This document shows, one piece after another, positions 17,807 through 26,853 of a stretch of 64,000 bases of DNA. Source of the DNA: Marinomonas sp. UCMA 3892. GTDB taxonomy: Bacteria; Pseudomonadota; Gammaproteobacteria; Pseudomonadales; Marinomonadaceae. The position numbers and the translations under genes are program-made. The notes beneath the pieces were generated by a model that was not told where the DNA came from, did not search any database, and worked only from the letters and a program-made list of their open reading frames with translations. Position 1 is the first letter of the stretch, and each line of letters starts with the position of its first letter. The stretch spans positions 1 through 64,000 of the forward strand of contig NZ_PTXN01000009.1 of NCBI RefSeq assembly GCF_012726345.1. The letters run 5' to 3'.

Positions 17807-18937
17807 TTAAATAGGCTGACTTAACGCTATTAGTGACTGTCCCATAATTTTTGAGTGTTCAGCTTTATCGCCACCATTGATCTCGATATGGCATAAGCGA
17901 GCAGAATTTTCGACCACCATGCGACAACGCTCCCAGCGACGCTCATGAAACTTATCAAGCGCCACCTGAACATCATCATTAGCCGCCAACTCATCCGCTA
18001 ATACGATACCGCTTTCGATACCGATTCCTGCGCCAGACGCAAGATGAGGAGTCGTCGCGGCAACCGTATCACCAATCATCACTAGACGACCTTTGTTCCA
18101 AGGTGTTTTAACCAGCAAATTAGCAAGCGGTCGGTAGTCGATGTTTGCTTCTTCTTTAAATGCAAATGGGATCAAGGCTCTTACGACTGGATTAGGAAAG
18201 CTTTCCATCAAATCGGCCAGAATTTGCGGCCACGTTTCTTTATCTATGTGTTCTTTCGTTGGACGATCTTCGGTAATAAACATATACATATGAGTATCAG
18301 ATACAGGATTAAGCCCAAGCTTAAGATGATCTCCCAACCACATAGTCACACGATTTATTTCTACAGGACGAGGCATGATCGCACGCCACACACCTTGACC
18401 TATGTATTCAGGATCAGCCACTTCAGGGAAGAATTCTTTGCGTATTTTTGAGTGTACACCGTCAGCGCCAACAACAAGGTCATAGCTCTGTGTTGTTCCA
18501 TCTGTAAAACTCACAACTGCGCCAGATTCAGTCTGTTGAATGTCTGTATAGGTGCAGCCCAAGCGGACATTGACACCAGACTCAAGTGTCGCAGTAGACA
18601 TAATGCGAGCAAGAGTAGGACGGAAAATACCACCACTGCCCCCAACAGAAGAGCCCACAGGGCTTGGCGTTGGTAGCTCCATAATTAAAGGACCATGAGC
18701 TAAATGGATAGCAACACCATCAGTAACACAACCTTGCTCAACCACTTGTTGATACAACCCCAGATTCTCTAAGGCTCGCATAGAAGCACCATTAATGCTG
18801 ATACCAGCGCCCAACTCACACCACTCAGGATCAATCTCAACAAGATCAACTTGAATGCCATGACTGCGCATTTTAATTGCTGTGGCCATACCGGAGAAAC
18901 CACCACCAATGACCAATACTTTATTTACTGCAGCCAT
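17807..18937 (-). CDS. FAD-dependent aromatic monooxygenase (salicylate/3-hydroxybenzoate hydroxylase-like)
   Basis: A 376-residue single-component flavin hydroxylase. The FAD fingerprint VLVIGGGFSGMATAIKM (about residues 7-23), the DG motif (VVGADGVHSKIRKEF) and the GD motif (MIGDTVAATTPHLASGAG) are all present. Size and motifs fit the class of salicylate 1-hydroxylase and 3-hydroxybenzoate 6-hydroxylase, NAD(P)H-dependent enzymes. With the FAA hydrolase downstream, a gentisate-type or hydroxyquinol-type pathway is plausible. AAGGAGTCAT precedes the start, almost the same leader as the FAAH gene. Confidence 0.87.
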   Translation of the reverse strand: MAAVNKVLVIGGGFSGMATAIKMRSHGIQVDLVEIDPEWCELGAGISINGASMRALENLGLYQQVVEQGCVTDGVAIHLAHGPLIMELPTPSPVGSSVGGSGGIFRPTLARIMSTATLESGVNVRLGCTYTDIQQTESGAVVSFTDGTTQSYDLVVGADGVHSKIRKEFFPEVADPEYIGQGVWRAIMPRPVEINRVTMWLGDHLKLGLNPVSDTHMYMFITEDRPTKEHIDKETWPQILADLMESFPNPVVRALIPFAFKEEANIDYRPLANLLVKTPWNKGRLVMIGDTVAATTPHLASGAGIGIESGIVLADELAANDDVQVALDKFHERRWERCRMVVENSARLCHIEINGGDKAEHSKIMGQSLIALSQPI

Positions 18938-18969
18938 TTAATGACTCCTTATTTTTGTTGTTAGTAGAA

Positions 18970-19332
18970 TTAATTAATGTCTGTTAATGAAATTGAGACC
19001 ATACCCATCGAATTAACATAAACTGGTACTTTTTTTAGCCTCTTACCAAGGCAAGGCCCCTGAATACACAACCCCGTGTCAGGCTCAAATAAGGCGCCAT
19101 GGGCGTGACAAGCAACGTGTTGCTTTTTAGCATCCATATAAGCATCTTTACGCCATGCCATCGGTGCGTTATTCACATGAGGGCAAGCATTTCGCCAACC
19201 ATAAAATTCATCGTTAAATTTCACCACAAATAGCAGGTCTTGCCCGGCCTCGTTTTCTAAAAAACCTTTCGTGTCGCCTTCTTTAAGATCATCGATGTGA
19301 CAAAGCACAACTTCATTTTCAGTCAATATCAT
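18970..19332 (-). CDS. Rieske [2Fe-2S] ferredoxin
   Basis: A 120-residue single-domain Rieske protein. The cluster ligands are Cys50 and His52 (CPHV) and Cys75 and His78 (CHAH). It is soluble and ferredoxin-like and would carry electrons to an oxygenase. No Rieske oxygenase large subunit is in the window, so the partner is either elsewhere or the neighbouring monooxygenase. The frame begins with a GTG at 19335, but the adjacent ATG at 19332 has GAGGTG at better spacing. It overlaps the RND gene's stop codon, so the two are translationally coupled. Confidence 0.88.
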   Translation of the reverse strand: MILTENEVVLCHIDDLKEGDTKGFLENEAGQDLLFVVKFNDEFYGWRNACPHVNNAPMAWRKDAYMDAKKQHVACHAHGALFEPDTGLCIQGPCLGKRLKKVPVYVNSMGMVSISLTDIN

Positions 19333-21731
19333 CACAACACCTCATGTTTGGAGTCTTCACTATTCGCGTATTTTGGCTTAAGCAGAAAATGCGCTAGAGC
19401 AGGCAATAAAATCAGCGCTCCTAACATGTTCCAAATGAACATAAACGCCAGCAATAAACCCATATCAGCCTGAAACTTAATCGGGCTTGCGATCCAAGTA
19501 ATCACTCCAACAGACAAAGTCACACCGGTTAACATCACGACTTTGCCGGTAAAATTAAGCGCTCTTAAGTAGGACTGAGATAAGCTGGTACCTTGACGTA
19601 ATCCAACCAAGGTAATGGACAAGATATATAAGGCGTAATCGATACCAATACCGACCCCTAAAGCGATTACTGGCAAAGTGGCGACTTTCACGCCCATGCC
19701 TAATTGCACCATCAAGGCTTCGACCATAATAGAGGTCAGCATCAAAGGAAGAAGCGCCACAACAACTGCTTTAAAAGAACGGAAAGTAATAAGAGACAGT
19801 AAAGCCACAGCACCATAAACAAGAAACAGCATTTGATACCAAGCCGCTTTTACGGAGATATTGGTTGCCGCTTGAATCCCTGCACTACCCGCAGCTAATA
19901 GAAACTGCACATCATCGGTATTATTGTCTTTTGCAAAAGCTTCCACATGATTAACAATATTACTCAAGGTGTCTGCTTTGTGATCTTGTAGATAGACATA
20001 AACCGTCAACAGATTGCAGCTGCTATTGTACAAACCTCGTGGTGCGCCCGCCGTGATGTAATTCAACATACTTTGGTTAGGTAGAAACTCGTACCATTTA
20101 GGGTTGCCTTCATTTAGGCCAGACAACACACGACGAGATAATAGAGCCAAAGAATTCGTTGATTCCACGCTAGGAAGCTGACGTAATTGCCACTCAAGTG
20201 CGTCTATTTTTTTTAGGGTATCGTATTGAGAACATTGGCCATCAGGGGTTTTGACCATTATCGCCACCACATCACTGGAAGCGCCATAATGCTGATTCAT
20301 GAAGGCGATATCTTGATTGTAACGACTGTCTTGACGTAACTCAGGCGCCCCTTGATCAAGATCGCCTATCTTCAATTGAGTACTTAACGAGAATGCCCCA
20401 ACTGCCAATACGGCACCTGCTATCAAGGCACCAGTTGCCCATTTACGCTGGGTAAACTTATCTAAGAATACCCATAATGCAGGCATCTTTTTCGCGCTGG
20501 TTTGATCAATGTCGTTTATCACGCTGCGTTGCGCTGCTTTTTCACCAACACCAACATAAGAAAGCATAATGGGCAAAAGAATAAGGTTGGTGAAGATCAG
20601 TACAGCAACCCCAATAGAAGCAGCAATAGCTAACTCTTGAATCACCTTAATATCGATCACTAACAGCACAGCAAAACCAACGGCGTCTGCCAACAAGGCT
20701 GTTAACCCCGCCATGAACAAACGCCTAAAGGTAAAACGTGCCGCGACCAGTTTGTCAAAACCACGGCCAACATCCTGCATAATGCCATTCATTTTTTGTG
20801 CGCCATGACTCATGCCGATAGCGAACACTAGAAAAGGCACTAATATTGAATACGGGTCTAATACATAACCTAGTGTAGGTAGAATACCTAGCTGCCATAC
20901 CACCGCTAATATAGAAGCAAATACCACTAAGAAGGTTGAGCGTACACAACGGGTATACCAAAACACCATAATGGTCGCGATCACAACAGCCAATGCGAAG
21001 AACCACAAAACTGCTTGTACACCATCGATTAAGTCACCCATTACCTTGGTGAAACCAGTAATATGAATTTCCAAACCTTCGGCTTGATACTTAGTTCGGA
21101 GGTCTTCAAGCACCTTGGAATATTTTGCGTAATCTAAAGCTTCACCAGTAGCATCTTGACTTAGCAATGGCATGTAGATAATTGTGGATTCTTCATCTGC
21201 TGCGACCAATTGACCAATTTGCCCTGAGCGCGCAACGTTGGCTTTTAAGGTTTGCAAACTAGCAGGAGAACCATCGTAACCTTCAGGAATAACAGGACCG
21301 CCATCTAAGCCCTCTTCAGTAACTCCAATCCAGCGCGTTGACGGCGTCCAAAGAGACGTCATTTGCACTCGGTCTACGCCGGGTAATAGAAAGACTTCAT
21401 CACTAAGTTGGCGCAATAGCTCTAAATAGTGAGCGTCATAAATACTACCGTTAGGGTTAACAACAGCAATTCGTAATGCATTACCTAGACCTGTTAACTC
21501 ATTCTCATATTTCAAATAGTTTTGAATATAAATTTGATGTGTTGGTAAGGTTTTTTCGAAACTCGCATTGATTGTTAGCTTAGTCGCTTGCCAACCTAAT
21601 AACCCAGTCACCAAAGCACAAATGATAATAACGACTAAACGATGATTGAATAACACCCGCTCAATAAAGGAGCCCGAATTCGTGTCAAACTTATCCTCGG
21701 GTGAAGTGGTAGTAGACATATGATGTTTCAT
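19332..21731 (-). CDS. RND superfamily (MMPL/HAE3-type) transporter
   Basis: A 799-residue inner-membrane RND protein with two repeats, each one transmembrane helix, a large periplasmic loop and a block of five helices (about residues 240-400 and 640-790), so 12 helices in all. The second block has the conserved GIGIDYALYIL. It belongs to the MMPL/HAE3 group that moves hydrophobic or lipid-like molecules. It overlaps the Ycf48-like gene by ATGA. Together with Ycf48-like, DUF1302 and DUF1329 proteins it forms a module often seen beside catabolic genes for hydrophobic substrates. Direction of transport is not known from sequence. Confidence 0.88.
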   Translation of the reverse strand: MKHHMSTTTSPEDKFDTNSGSFIERVLFNHRLVVIIICALVTGLLGWQATKLTINASFEKTLPTHQIYIQNYLKYENELTGLGNALRIAVVNPNGSIYDAHYLELLRQLSDEVFLLPGVDRVQMTSLWTPSTRWIGVTEEGLDGGPVIPEGYDGSPASLQTLKANVARSGQIGQLVAADEESTIIYMPLLSQDATGEALDYAKYSKVLEDLRTKYQAEGLEIHITGFTKVMGDLIDGVQAVLWFFALAVVIATIMVFWYTRCVRSTFLVVFASILAVVWQLGILPTLGYVLDPYSILVPFLVFAIGMSHGAQKMNGIMQDVGRGFDKLVAARFTFRRLFMAGLTALLADAVGFAVLLVIDIKVIQELAIAASIGVAVLIFTNLILLPIMLSYVGVGEKAAQRSVINDIDQTSAKKMPALWVFLDKFTQRKWATGALIAGAVLAVGAFSLSTQLKIGDLDQGAPELRQDSRYNQDIAFMNQHYGASSDVVAIMVKTPDGQCSQYDTLKKIDALEWQLRQLPSVESTNSLALLSRRVLSGLNEGNPKWYEFLPNQSMLNYITAGAPRGLYNSSCNLLTVYVYLQDHKADTLSNIVNHVEAFAKDNNTDDVQFLLAAGSAGIQAATNISVKAAWYQMLFLVYGAVALLSLITFRSFKAVVVALLPLMLTSIMVEALMVQLGMGVKVATLPVIALGVGIGIDYALYILSITLVGLRQGTSLSQSYLRALNFTGKVVMLTGVTLSVGVITWIASPIKFQADMGLLLAFMFIWNMLGALILLPALAHFLLKPKYANSEDSKHEVL

Positions 21732-22813
21732 TTGAAATCTCCTACATCAATAAAGACAGGCCCATTGATGCTTAAAGCAAGTACACTACCGTTCGCTTTT
21801 TCTAGAATATTGGTTAAAGGTGGAAGCCGCTTACGGGTAAGTGGAACGAGTCGATTCGCTCTCAAGCCAAGCAAGGTTCCCGCTTGATTCGCCACGATTA
21901 CTTGGCCGTCTGAATGAATAAAAGAGGCCATAATCGACGAACTAATAGGATTTTTAATATCTTTCCAATGCTGACCATTATCATCGGATACTAGGGTGTT
22001 ACCTCGTAAGCCAGCCAGCACTATTCCATCTTGCTCAAGCAGCTGAGCAGTAAAAAAGCTGCCTTCATAAGGCGTTTCGATGGTTTCGAACGACTGACCA
22101 TTGTCCATAGAAAGTGCGACAAAACCTTGCTCACCTGCAACCAGTATGCGCTCACCTTGTTTACGAATGCTGTATAAGTGCAACCCAAATGGGTTATCAA
22201 TGCGATCCATCCAAGATGTCCAAGACTGGCCACCATCGTTACTTTCAAAGGCAAAGCCATAAGCACCAACAACCACAAGGTGATCTCGTCCAAGTACCAA
22301 CAAATCTAAAAAAGGTTTGTCTGGGCCGTCGGCAATCAGCAATTTGGCCTGACGAATCGATTCTTCGTCTTTAGATTCTTCAGCTTGTTGTAATAGTTTC
22401 TCTGCTAATTGACGTCCATTCAGCTGCACTTTCCAATCATTACCAGCATTTGTAGTACGCAAAACAATGCCGCCATGACCAATGGCATAGCCATTTTCAT
22501 CATCAAAAAAACTTACTCCAGTCAAAGTAACACTGACTGGAGAAGACAACTGATGCCAGCTTTTGCCATCGTCATCGGAGCGCAAAATCAAACCGCGCTC
22601 ACCAACAGCAACAAAATGATCGCCAACAGATGTCACCGACAATAAAACAGAATGCGCGCCCAAATTAGACTCAATAGCTGGACGATCAATAGCATCAAAA
22701 ACGGCAGCAATAACCCCTTCAACTCGACAAAGCGAAAAAGCCATCAGAGTGATCATAGTGAGCTTACGTAACAAGCTAGCTGGATGCGTTGTCGCTTTCT
22801 TCTGGTTAGACAT
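21728..22813 (-). CDS. Ycf48-like beta-propeller protein, exported
   Basis: A 361-residue protein with a signal peptide (basic start, hydrophobic LTMITLMAFSLC, then EGVIAAVFDA). A series of BNR/Ycf48-type propeller repeats follows, recognisable by SDDDGKSWHQL, TTNAGNDWKVQL, SNDGGQSWTSW, SMDNGQSFETI and SDDNGQHWKDI. It is probably periplasmic and works with the RND pump encoded just downstream (ATGA overlap). I chose the ATG at 22813, with GAGGTGG before it, over the GTG at 22825 that overlaps the MFS stop. Confidence 0.85.
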   Translation of the reverse strand: MSNQKKATTHPASLLRKLTMITLMAFSLCRVEGVIAAVFDAIDRPAIESNLGAHSVLLSVTSVGDHFVAVGERGLILRSDDDGKSWHQLSSPVSVTLTGVSFFDDENGYAIGHGGIVLRTTNAGNDWKVQLNGRQLAEKLLQQAEESKDEESIRQAKLLIADGPDKPFLDLLVLGRDHLVVVGAYGFAFESNDGGQSWTSWMDRIDNPFGLHLYSIRKQGERILVAGEQGFVALSMDNGQSFETIETPYEGSFFTAQLLEQDGIVLAGLRGNTLVSDDNGQHWKDIKNPISSSIMASFIHSDGQVIVANQAGTLLGLRANRLVPLTRKRLPPLTNILEKANGSVLALSINGPVFIDVGDFK

Positions 22814-22821
22814 TATCCACC

Positions 22822-23985
22822 TCACGCCACAGACTCAGATTGAATAGCATCTGAGCTGCGCTGAAAGACACGTATAAAACACACAAGTGAAATCGTACCG
22901 AACACCAAAGCGGCTATACCAATGCCTTGATAGCCAACAAATTTAATAATGGTTCCACCTAAAATTGGACCAACCGCCGCTCCAATCATTAGCATCGCAG
23001 GGGTCGCTGCCAGGGCACGCCCAGACTCATCTAAACGAGCCAATAAGCCAAAAACAAAGGTATGGGTAAATATCATCAGAGACACAAAACAAGATGCTGA
23101 AGCGGCATAAAAAGCGAAGCTACTTGCATTCATCATAATATTGGACAAGATAATTTGTAGAACAGGGCCTGTGCATAAAACAACACGGGCAGAAAGGCGC
23201 TTTTCAAAAATACCAGCGGATGCCGCTGCGACAATGTTAATCACAGTAAGCACAATTAGTACTAACGTCACTGACTCGGTGGAAAAACCTCGATCGCTGC
23301 CTACTCGTTCCATAAAGCTAAACGTCATGGCTTGAGTCACTGCCATTAAGCTAATGCCAACAATGCCATACCAAACGCTAGACGGAATTTTCGTTACAAC
23401 CTGTTTGGCATTCTCACAGCCTTCTTCATCTAGAACCAAAGAAGGAAAGGCAACAGCACAAACAAAAGCAGCGAACGTCATAATGCCACCAAAGATAATG
23501 AACAATGAATGTCCACCTACTGCCTTGGTAATATTGGGTGTTGCGCCCATAAAGACGAACGCCATAATACCCAAGGTAAGTCCGGCAATAGCAAATAACC
23601 TGTGCGGATTTTCTCCTCGAGCGAACGTACCATGCGCCATGCTTAGTGCCGCGCTTGAACTAATACCCGCCAGAAGATGCAAAAAAGACAATTGAACATA
23701 GTCATTGATCTGAGAAGCAGCAAAGAAACATAAACCTGAAGCAAAAAAACCAAAACTGGAAACCATACGTCGGTTTAGTTTTTTAAAACGCGGAGCAATT
23801 AATATGCTAGCGCACACAGCTCCAATTAAAAACAAAGTAACTAAGCCGCCCGCTTGCTGGCTATCAAAGTGATACGTGGCGACTAATACCCCAATCCATA
23901 AAGGTAGCGCGACTAGGTCTAACATGCCGGCACTATGGGAAACCATCAAAGCAAGATTGCCTTTAAACCCAAAACGTTGGCTCAT
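22822..23985 (-). CDS. MFS transporter
   Basis: A 387-residue major facilitator with about 12 hydrophobic helices. A charged cytoplasmic loop between helices 2 and 3 (RFKKLNRRMVSS) is in the usual place. The frame reaches 24033, but AAAGGTGG lies just before the ATG at 23985. It is the first gene of the MFS-Ycf48-RND-Rieske-hydroxylase string and may import the aromatic substrate across the inner membrane. The substrate is unknown. Confidence 0.85.
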   Translation of the reverse strand: MSQRFGFKGNLALMVSHSAGMLDLVALPLWIGVLVATYHFDSQQAGGLVTLFLIGAVCASILIAPRFKKLNRRMVSSFGFFASGLCFFAASQINDYVQLSFLHLLAGISSSAALSMAHGTFARGENPHRLFAIAGLTLGIMAFVFMGATPNITKAVGGHSLFIIFGGIMTFAAFVCAVAFPSLVLDEEGCENAKQVVTKIPSSVWYGIVGISLMAVTQAMTFSFMERVGSDRGFSTESVTLVLIVLTVINIVAAASAGIFEKRLSARVVLCTGPVLQIILSNIMMNASSFAFYAASASCFVSLMIFTHTFVFGLLARLDESGRALAATPAMLMIGAAVGPILGGTIIKFVGYQGIGIAALVFGTISLVCFIRVFQRSSDAIQSESVA

Positions 23986-24125
23986 CGTACACCACCTTTC
24001 AGGAAGGTCAGCTCGCTTAGATCCGTACAGCAAAAAATCCCGTATCTCACAGATATCATCAACATACTTTTACTACCCACTTTGTTTATTGTTATTTCGT
24101 GGTAACGACGTATCGTCGCTTTTAG

Positions 24126-24173
24126 TTTTTTATGGGGCAGCAATCTATATTTACTGCTCCTCCCCACAAAAAA
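24126..24173. repeat. Long hairpin between VOC dioxygenase and MFS genes
   Basis: Nested inverted repeat on the plus strand: T6, TGGGG, AGCA, a 12-base loop, then TGCT, CCCCA, A6, with small bulges. It may stop or process the transcript leaving the VOC gene. The outer T/A arms are part of the stem, so a classical terminator is not clear. The rest of 23986-24222 shows nothing else. Confidence 0.5.
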
Positions 24174-24222
24174 TTTTCTTTTATTTCAAATACTTGAACA
24201 ACTTTCTTGTACTTAAATTAAT

Positions 24223-25176
24223 CTACTCATAATCACCATTATGCGGGGTATCTTTTCCTGGTGACCATTTACTGCGATAGCGCAAAAGAAATGCTTGTGA
24301 ATTATCTGCACCCATTGGTAGCGCACGAGGACTCCAATTTTGATCATGCAAATCCATATCCGCATCCATCTCAATATGACAGGCAAATGGGCTATTGAAA
24401 TACCAGAACCAGTTTGACCCCATAATATGTCGCCCAGGTCCCCAAAACGCCTGATAGCCTTTTTCGATAAACTGAGAACCGTTTTGCATCACTTCAGTAG
24501 GACCACCGAAATGGAAGGTGAAATGTTCGACGCCTTGCATAAACGATGGCGCACCAATCAAGAAATGTGTGTGGTGATCTAACGTGCCTGCTGGTTGTAA
24601 AAATGGACCAGCGCCTTCAAATCTATCTGTGCAGCGGAAGCCCAAACGCTCAACATAAAACGCTTCAGCTTTAACGGGATCAGGTACAAAATACACAATG
24701 TGAGACAAGGTTCTAGGACGAATTGGCCCCGCATCTAACTGCACAGCTCGATGGTTAACTGGCCGTTGAAATGGTGATCCTGGTACATTGGAAATTTCAC
24801 CTGCCAAGTTCAACTCTTTACGAGTAGTCACCTGAAAGCCAATCACAAAACCAGAATCATCCGTAGACTCAATAGAGCCATCCGCTAATTGACGAACCTC
24901 TCGGTCTTTACTCAGCTCTTCGGTAATCGCCTGAATCGTTGCGGTATCAGCTACACCCATGACTGTTTTTCGCATCATGCAGCCATTACCAATACTGGCC
25001 GGAATACTTTCGTCCGAGGCATGAGCTAAAACAACAGCTGTGCCATCCAGTGCTTCAAAACGCCCGCCTGTTTCAGTTACATCAACAGGAAACAAACCAT
25101 AATCTGTTAAAAAAGTCGCACAAGAGACAACATCCTCAACACCAAAAATGATGGTTTCTAAACCGACTATCTTCAT
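24223..25176 (-). CDS. VOC-family extradiol ring-cleavage dioxygenase
   Basis: A 317-residue two-domain vicinal-oxygen-chelate protein of the 2,3-dihydroxybiphenyl/catechol 2,3-dioxygenase type. The likely Fe(II) ligands in the C-terminal domain are the His of TLSHIVYFVPD, the second His of EHFTFHFGG and the Glu of CHIEMDAD. The N-terminal domain is the degenerate copy usual for the family. It would cleave a catechol-like ring next to the hydroxyls. It lies between the MFS operon and a fossil hydrolase gene. GAGG lies 9 bp before the ATG. Confidence 0.85.
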   Translation of the reverse strand: MKIVGLETIIFGVEDVVSCATFLTDYGLFPVDVTETGGRFEALDGTAVVLAHASDESIPASIGNGCMMRKTVMGVADTATIQAITEELSKDREVRQLADGSIESTDDSGFVIGFQVTTRKELNLAGEISNVPGSPFQRPVNHRAVQLDAGPIRPRTLSHIVYFVPDPVKAEAFYVERLGFRCTDRFEGAGPFLQPAGTLDHHTHFLIGAPSFMQGVEHFTFHFGGPTEVMQNGSQFIEKGYQAFWGPGRHIMGSNWFWYFNSPFACHIEMDADMDLHDQNWSPRALPMGADNSQAFLLRYRSKWSPGKDTPHNGDYE

Positions 25177-25190
25177 TATTCATTACCTCT

Positions 25191-25313
25191 TTACGATTGG
25201 GCCATATGGCCATTCAATGTCTTTGCAATCCAATCGGCGATATAAGCCCCAACATTGCCAGAATTATCAAAACTAGAGTGCTGAACACCCTCTTCACAAT
25301 CCGTGAAACTCTA
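25191..25313 (-). pseudogene. C-terminal fossil of an alpha/beta hydrolase
   Basis: The minus strand encodes FTDCEEGVQHSSFDN and, seven codons later, YIADWIAKTLNGHMAQS, then a stop at 25191-25193. This aligns with the last 36 residues of the intact hydrolase encoded at 30670-31830 (FTEREGGVEHVG, YIADWFAKTFNG), including the catalytic-His region. An in-frame TAG at 25311-25313 and no upstream continuation show that the rest was deleted. A paralogous hydrolase gene therefore once stood between DUF1329 and the VOC gene. Confidence 0.8.
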
Positions 25314-25384
25314 AGATTTTTGAGAACTAAAGCTTACAAACAGCTTGGTTTGTAAAACGATTCCCCCTCGATCAAATCAAAACC

Positions 25385-25441
25385 TGTATCAAAGGACGAG
25401 CGAAGCCAAAAGGGGTAAGACTACGCCCTTCCTTTGATACA
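25385..25441 (-). terminator. Large inverted repeat after DUF1329 (probable terminator)
   Basis: 11 bp arms (TGTATCAAAGG at 25385-25395, CCTTTGATACA at 25431-25441) enclose a second stem (AAGGG/CCCTT). It lies 34 bp beyond the DUF1329 stop. The minus-strand sequence that follows is only moderately T-rich. Confidence 0.6.
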
Positions 25442-25474
25442 AAAGTAATCGGATTAACAGAGTATTAAATCAAT

Positions 25475-26836
25475 CTATCGAGTGCCCTGACGTGCTAAAC
25501 CTTGTCCAGTAAAAGTACTGGTAGGAAAACGCTCTACAGGTCTATTTTGTGAGGACTTATCATTCATCATGTTAGCCACGTAAGCCTCACCGGATAACAA
25601 ATTATAGAAACCAAAGGTTTGCGGAATCGTTCCAGGGAATTCAGGCATGATGTAGTTAAACTGCCATAGGGTTTTCCATAACTGACCATTAGCGTCCCAA
25701 CGATCAGCCAAAGATGCCTGCCAAGTATCTTCATCTAGATAGTATTTACTACGCACTGCTTGATGACGTTTGCCCTCTGCAAGCGTTGCTTCAACAACCC
25801 AAACGCGATGTAATTCCCAACGAACGGCATCTGGATTCAAATGATTGCCTGTAATTGCTTGCTCATCGCTGTACTGTAAGAAGCGGTTCTCGTTATAAGG
25901 CACTAATATTTCTTTCTTACCCAATAACTTCCAATCAAACACTTCAGTCGTACCGGAAAACACGCTTAACTCATCGAAGGACATTAGACCTGCCGTCGCT
26001 GGAGTCGGAGTATCACAGCAAGCATTTGGCAGTTTACGTACACGACGCTGCCCCGTCAGATAGACGTATGATTGAGTCTTGTCTTCATCAACATTGTTTC
26101 TTCCAGCAATCCGTTCTCCCGCACGAATTGGTGGTCCATAGTTTTCAAGGTTAACTTCCCAGAAATAGCCATCAAACTCTTCACTTGAACCTTCCTGAAA
26201 GTAGTAAGGCATTTGGTTCTTCAACAGACCATCCGTTGTCAAAACGACTTTGCCACTTGAGGTAATTTGATATTGATTGATATCCGCTTCCCAGCTCACA
26301 CCACGCCAAGACAAACGGTGGTTATTAATCGCTTCTAGACCATTTTGAGGAATTGGAAATGGGATGCCTGCGTAAGCACCTATGATCTTGTGACCATCCA
26401 TCTTTGCCTTCAAGGCATTTTGTACAGTGTAGTTATATACCCAATCTGGCGCTGTCGCCGTTCTATGAGTTGGGTAAACATCTAAGCGATAAGTGTCTGG
26501 ATACTTTTGTAGCATCGCCTTTACACCATCGGTTAACTTATCAGCATACTTATCCATATTCGCTGCAGTCACTGTGTATAAAGGTTTCTCATTAGCGAAA
26601 GGATCTAAGCGCTTGCCACCCAATATTTCACCTTTTATTGGGTCATTAAAACCACCCGTCCAAGCAGGGATAGATCCATCACTATTGCCTGCTTTTTCGG
26701 CACCAAAAGGAGTTAAATCAGCCCCCAATCGAGCTGCTTGCTCAGAGCTAACAGCTGCATAAGAAGCCAGTGAAAAACAACCTAGTACTGCAGAGGCTGC
26801 TAAAATACTAAGAGAGTGTTTTTTATTTTTATACAT
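25475..26836 (-). CDS. DUF1329 domain-containing exported protein
   Basis: A 453-residue DUF1329 protein. Signal peptide: YKNKKHSLSILAASAVLG, ending SYAA at about residue 28. The mature part starts with the family's AARLGADLTPFGAEKAGN and is rich in beta-strand. DUF1329 is related in fold to LolB/LolA-like lipid-binding proteins and is nearly always beside DUF1302, as here (17 bp gap). A role in passing hydrophobic substrates across the periplasm is inferred from neighbours. I chose the second Met, at 26836, because GGAG is 7 bp before it and only 1 bp before the first Met. Confidence 0.88.
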   Translation of the reverse strand: MYKNKKHSLSILAASAVLGCFSLASYAAVSSEQAARLGADLTPFGAEKAGNSDGSIPAWTGGFNDPIKGEILGGKRLDPFANEKPLYTVTAANMDKYADKLTDGVKAMLQKYPDTYRLDVYPTHRTATAPDWVYNYTVQNALKAKMDGHKIIGAYAGIPFPIPQNGLEAINNHRLSWRGVSWEADINQYQITSSGKVVLTTDGLLKNQMPYYFQEGSSEEFDGYFWEVNLENYGPPIRAGERIAGRNNVDEDKTQSYVYLTGQRRVRKLPNACCDTPTPATAGLMSFDELSVFSGTTEVFDWKLLGKKEILVPYNENRFLQYSDEQAITGNHLNPDAVRWELHRVWVVEATLAEGKRHQAVRSKYYLDEDTWQASLADRWDANGQLWKTLWQFNYIMPEFPGTIPQTFGFYNLLSGEAYVANMMNDKSSQNRPVERFPTSTFTGQGLARQGTR

Positions 26837-26853
26837 TGCCATTCTCCAAAAAA

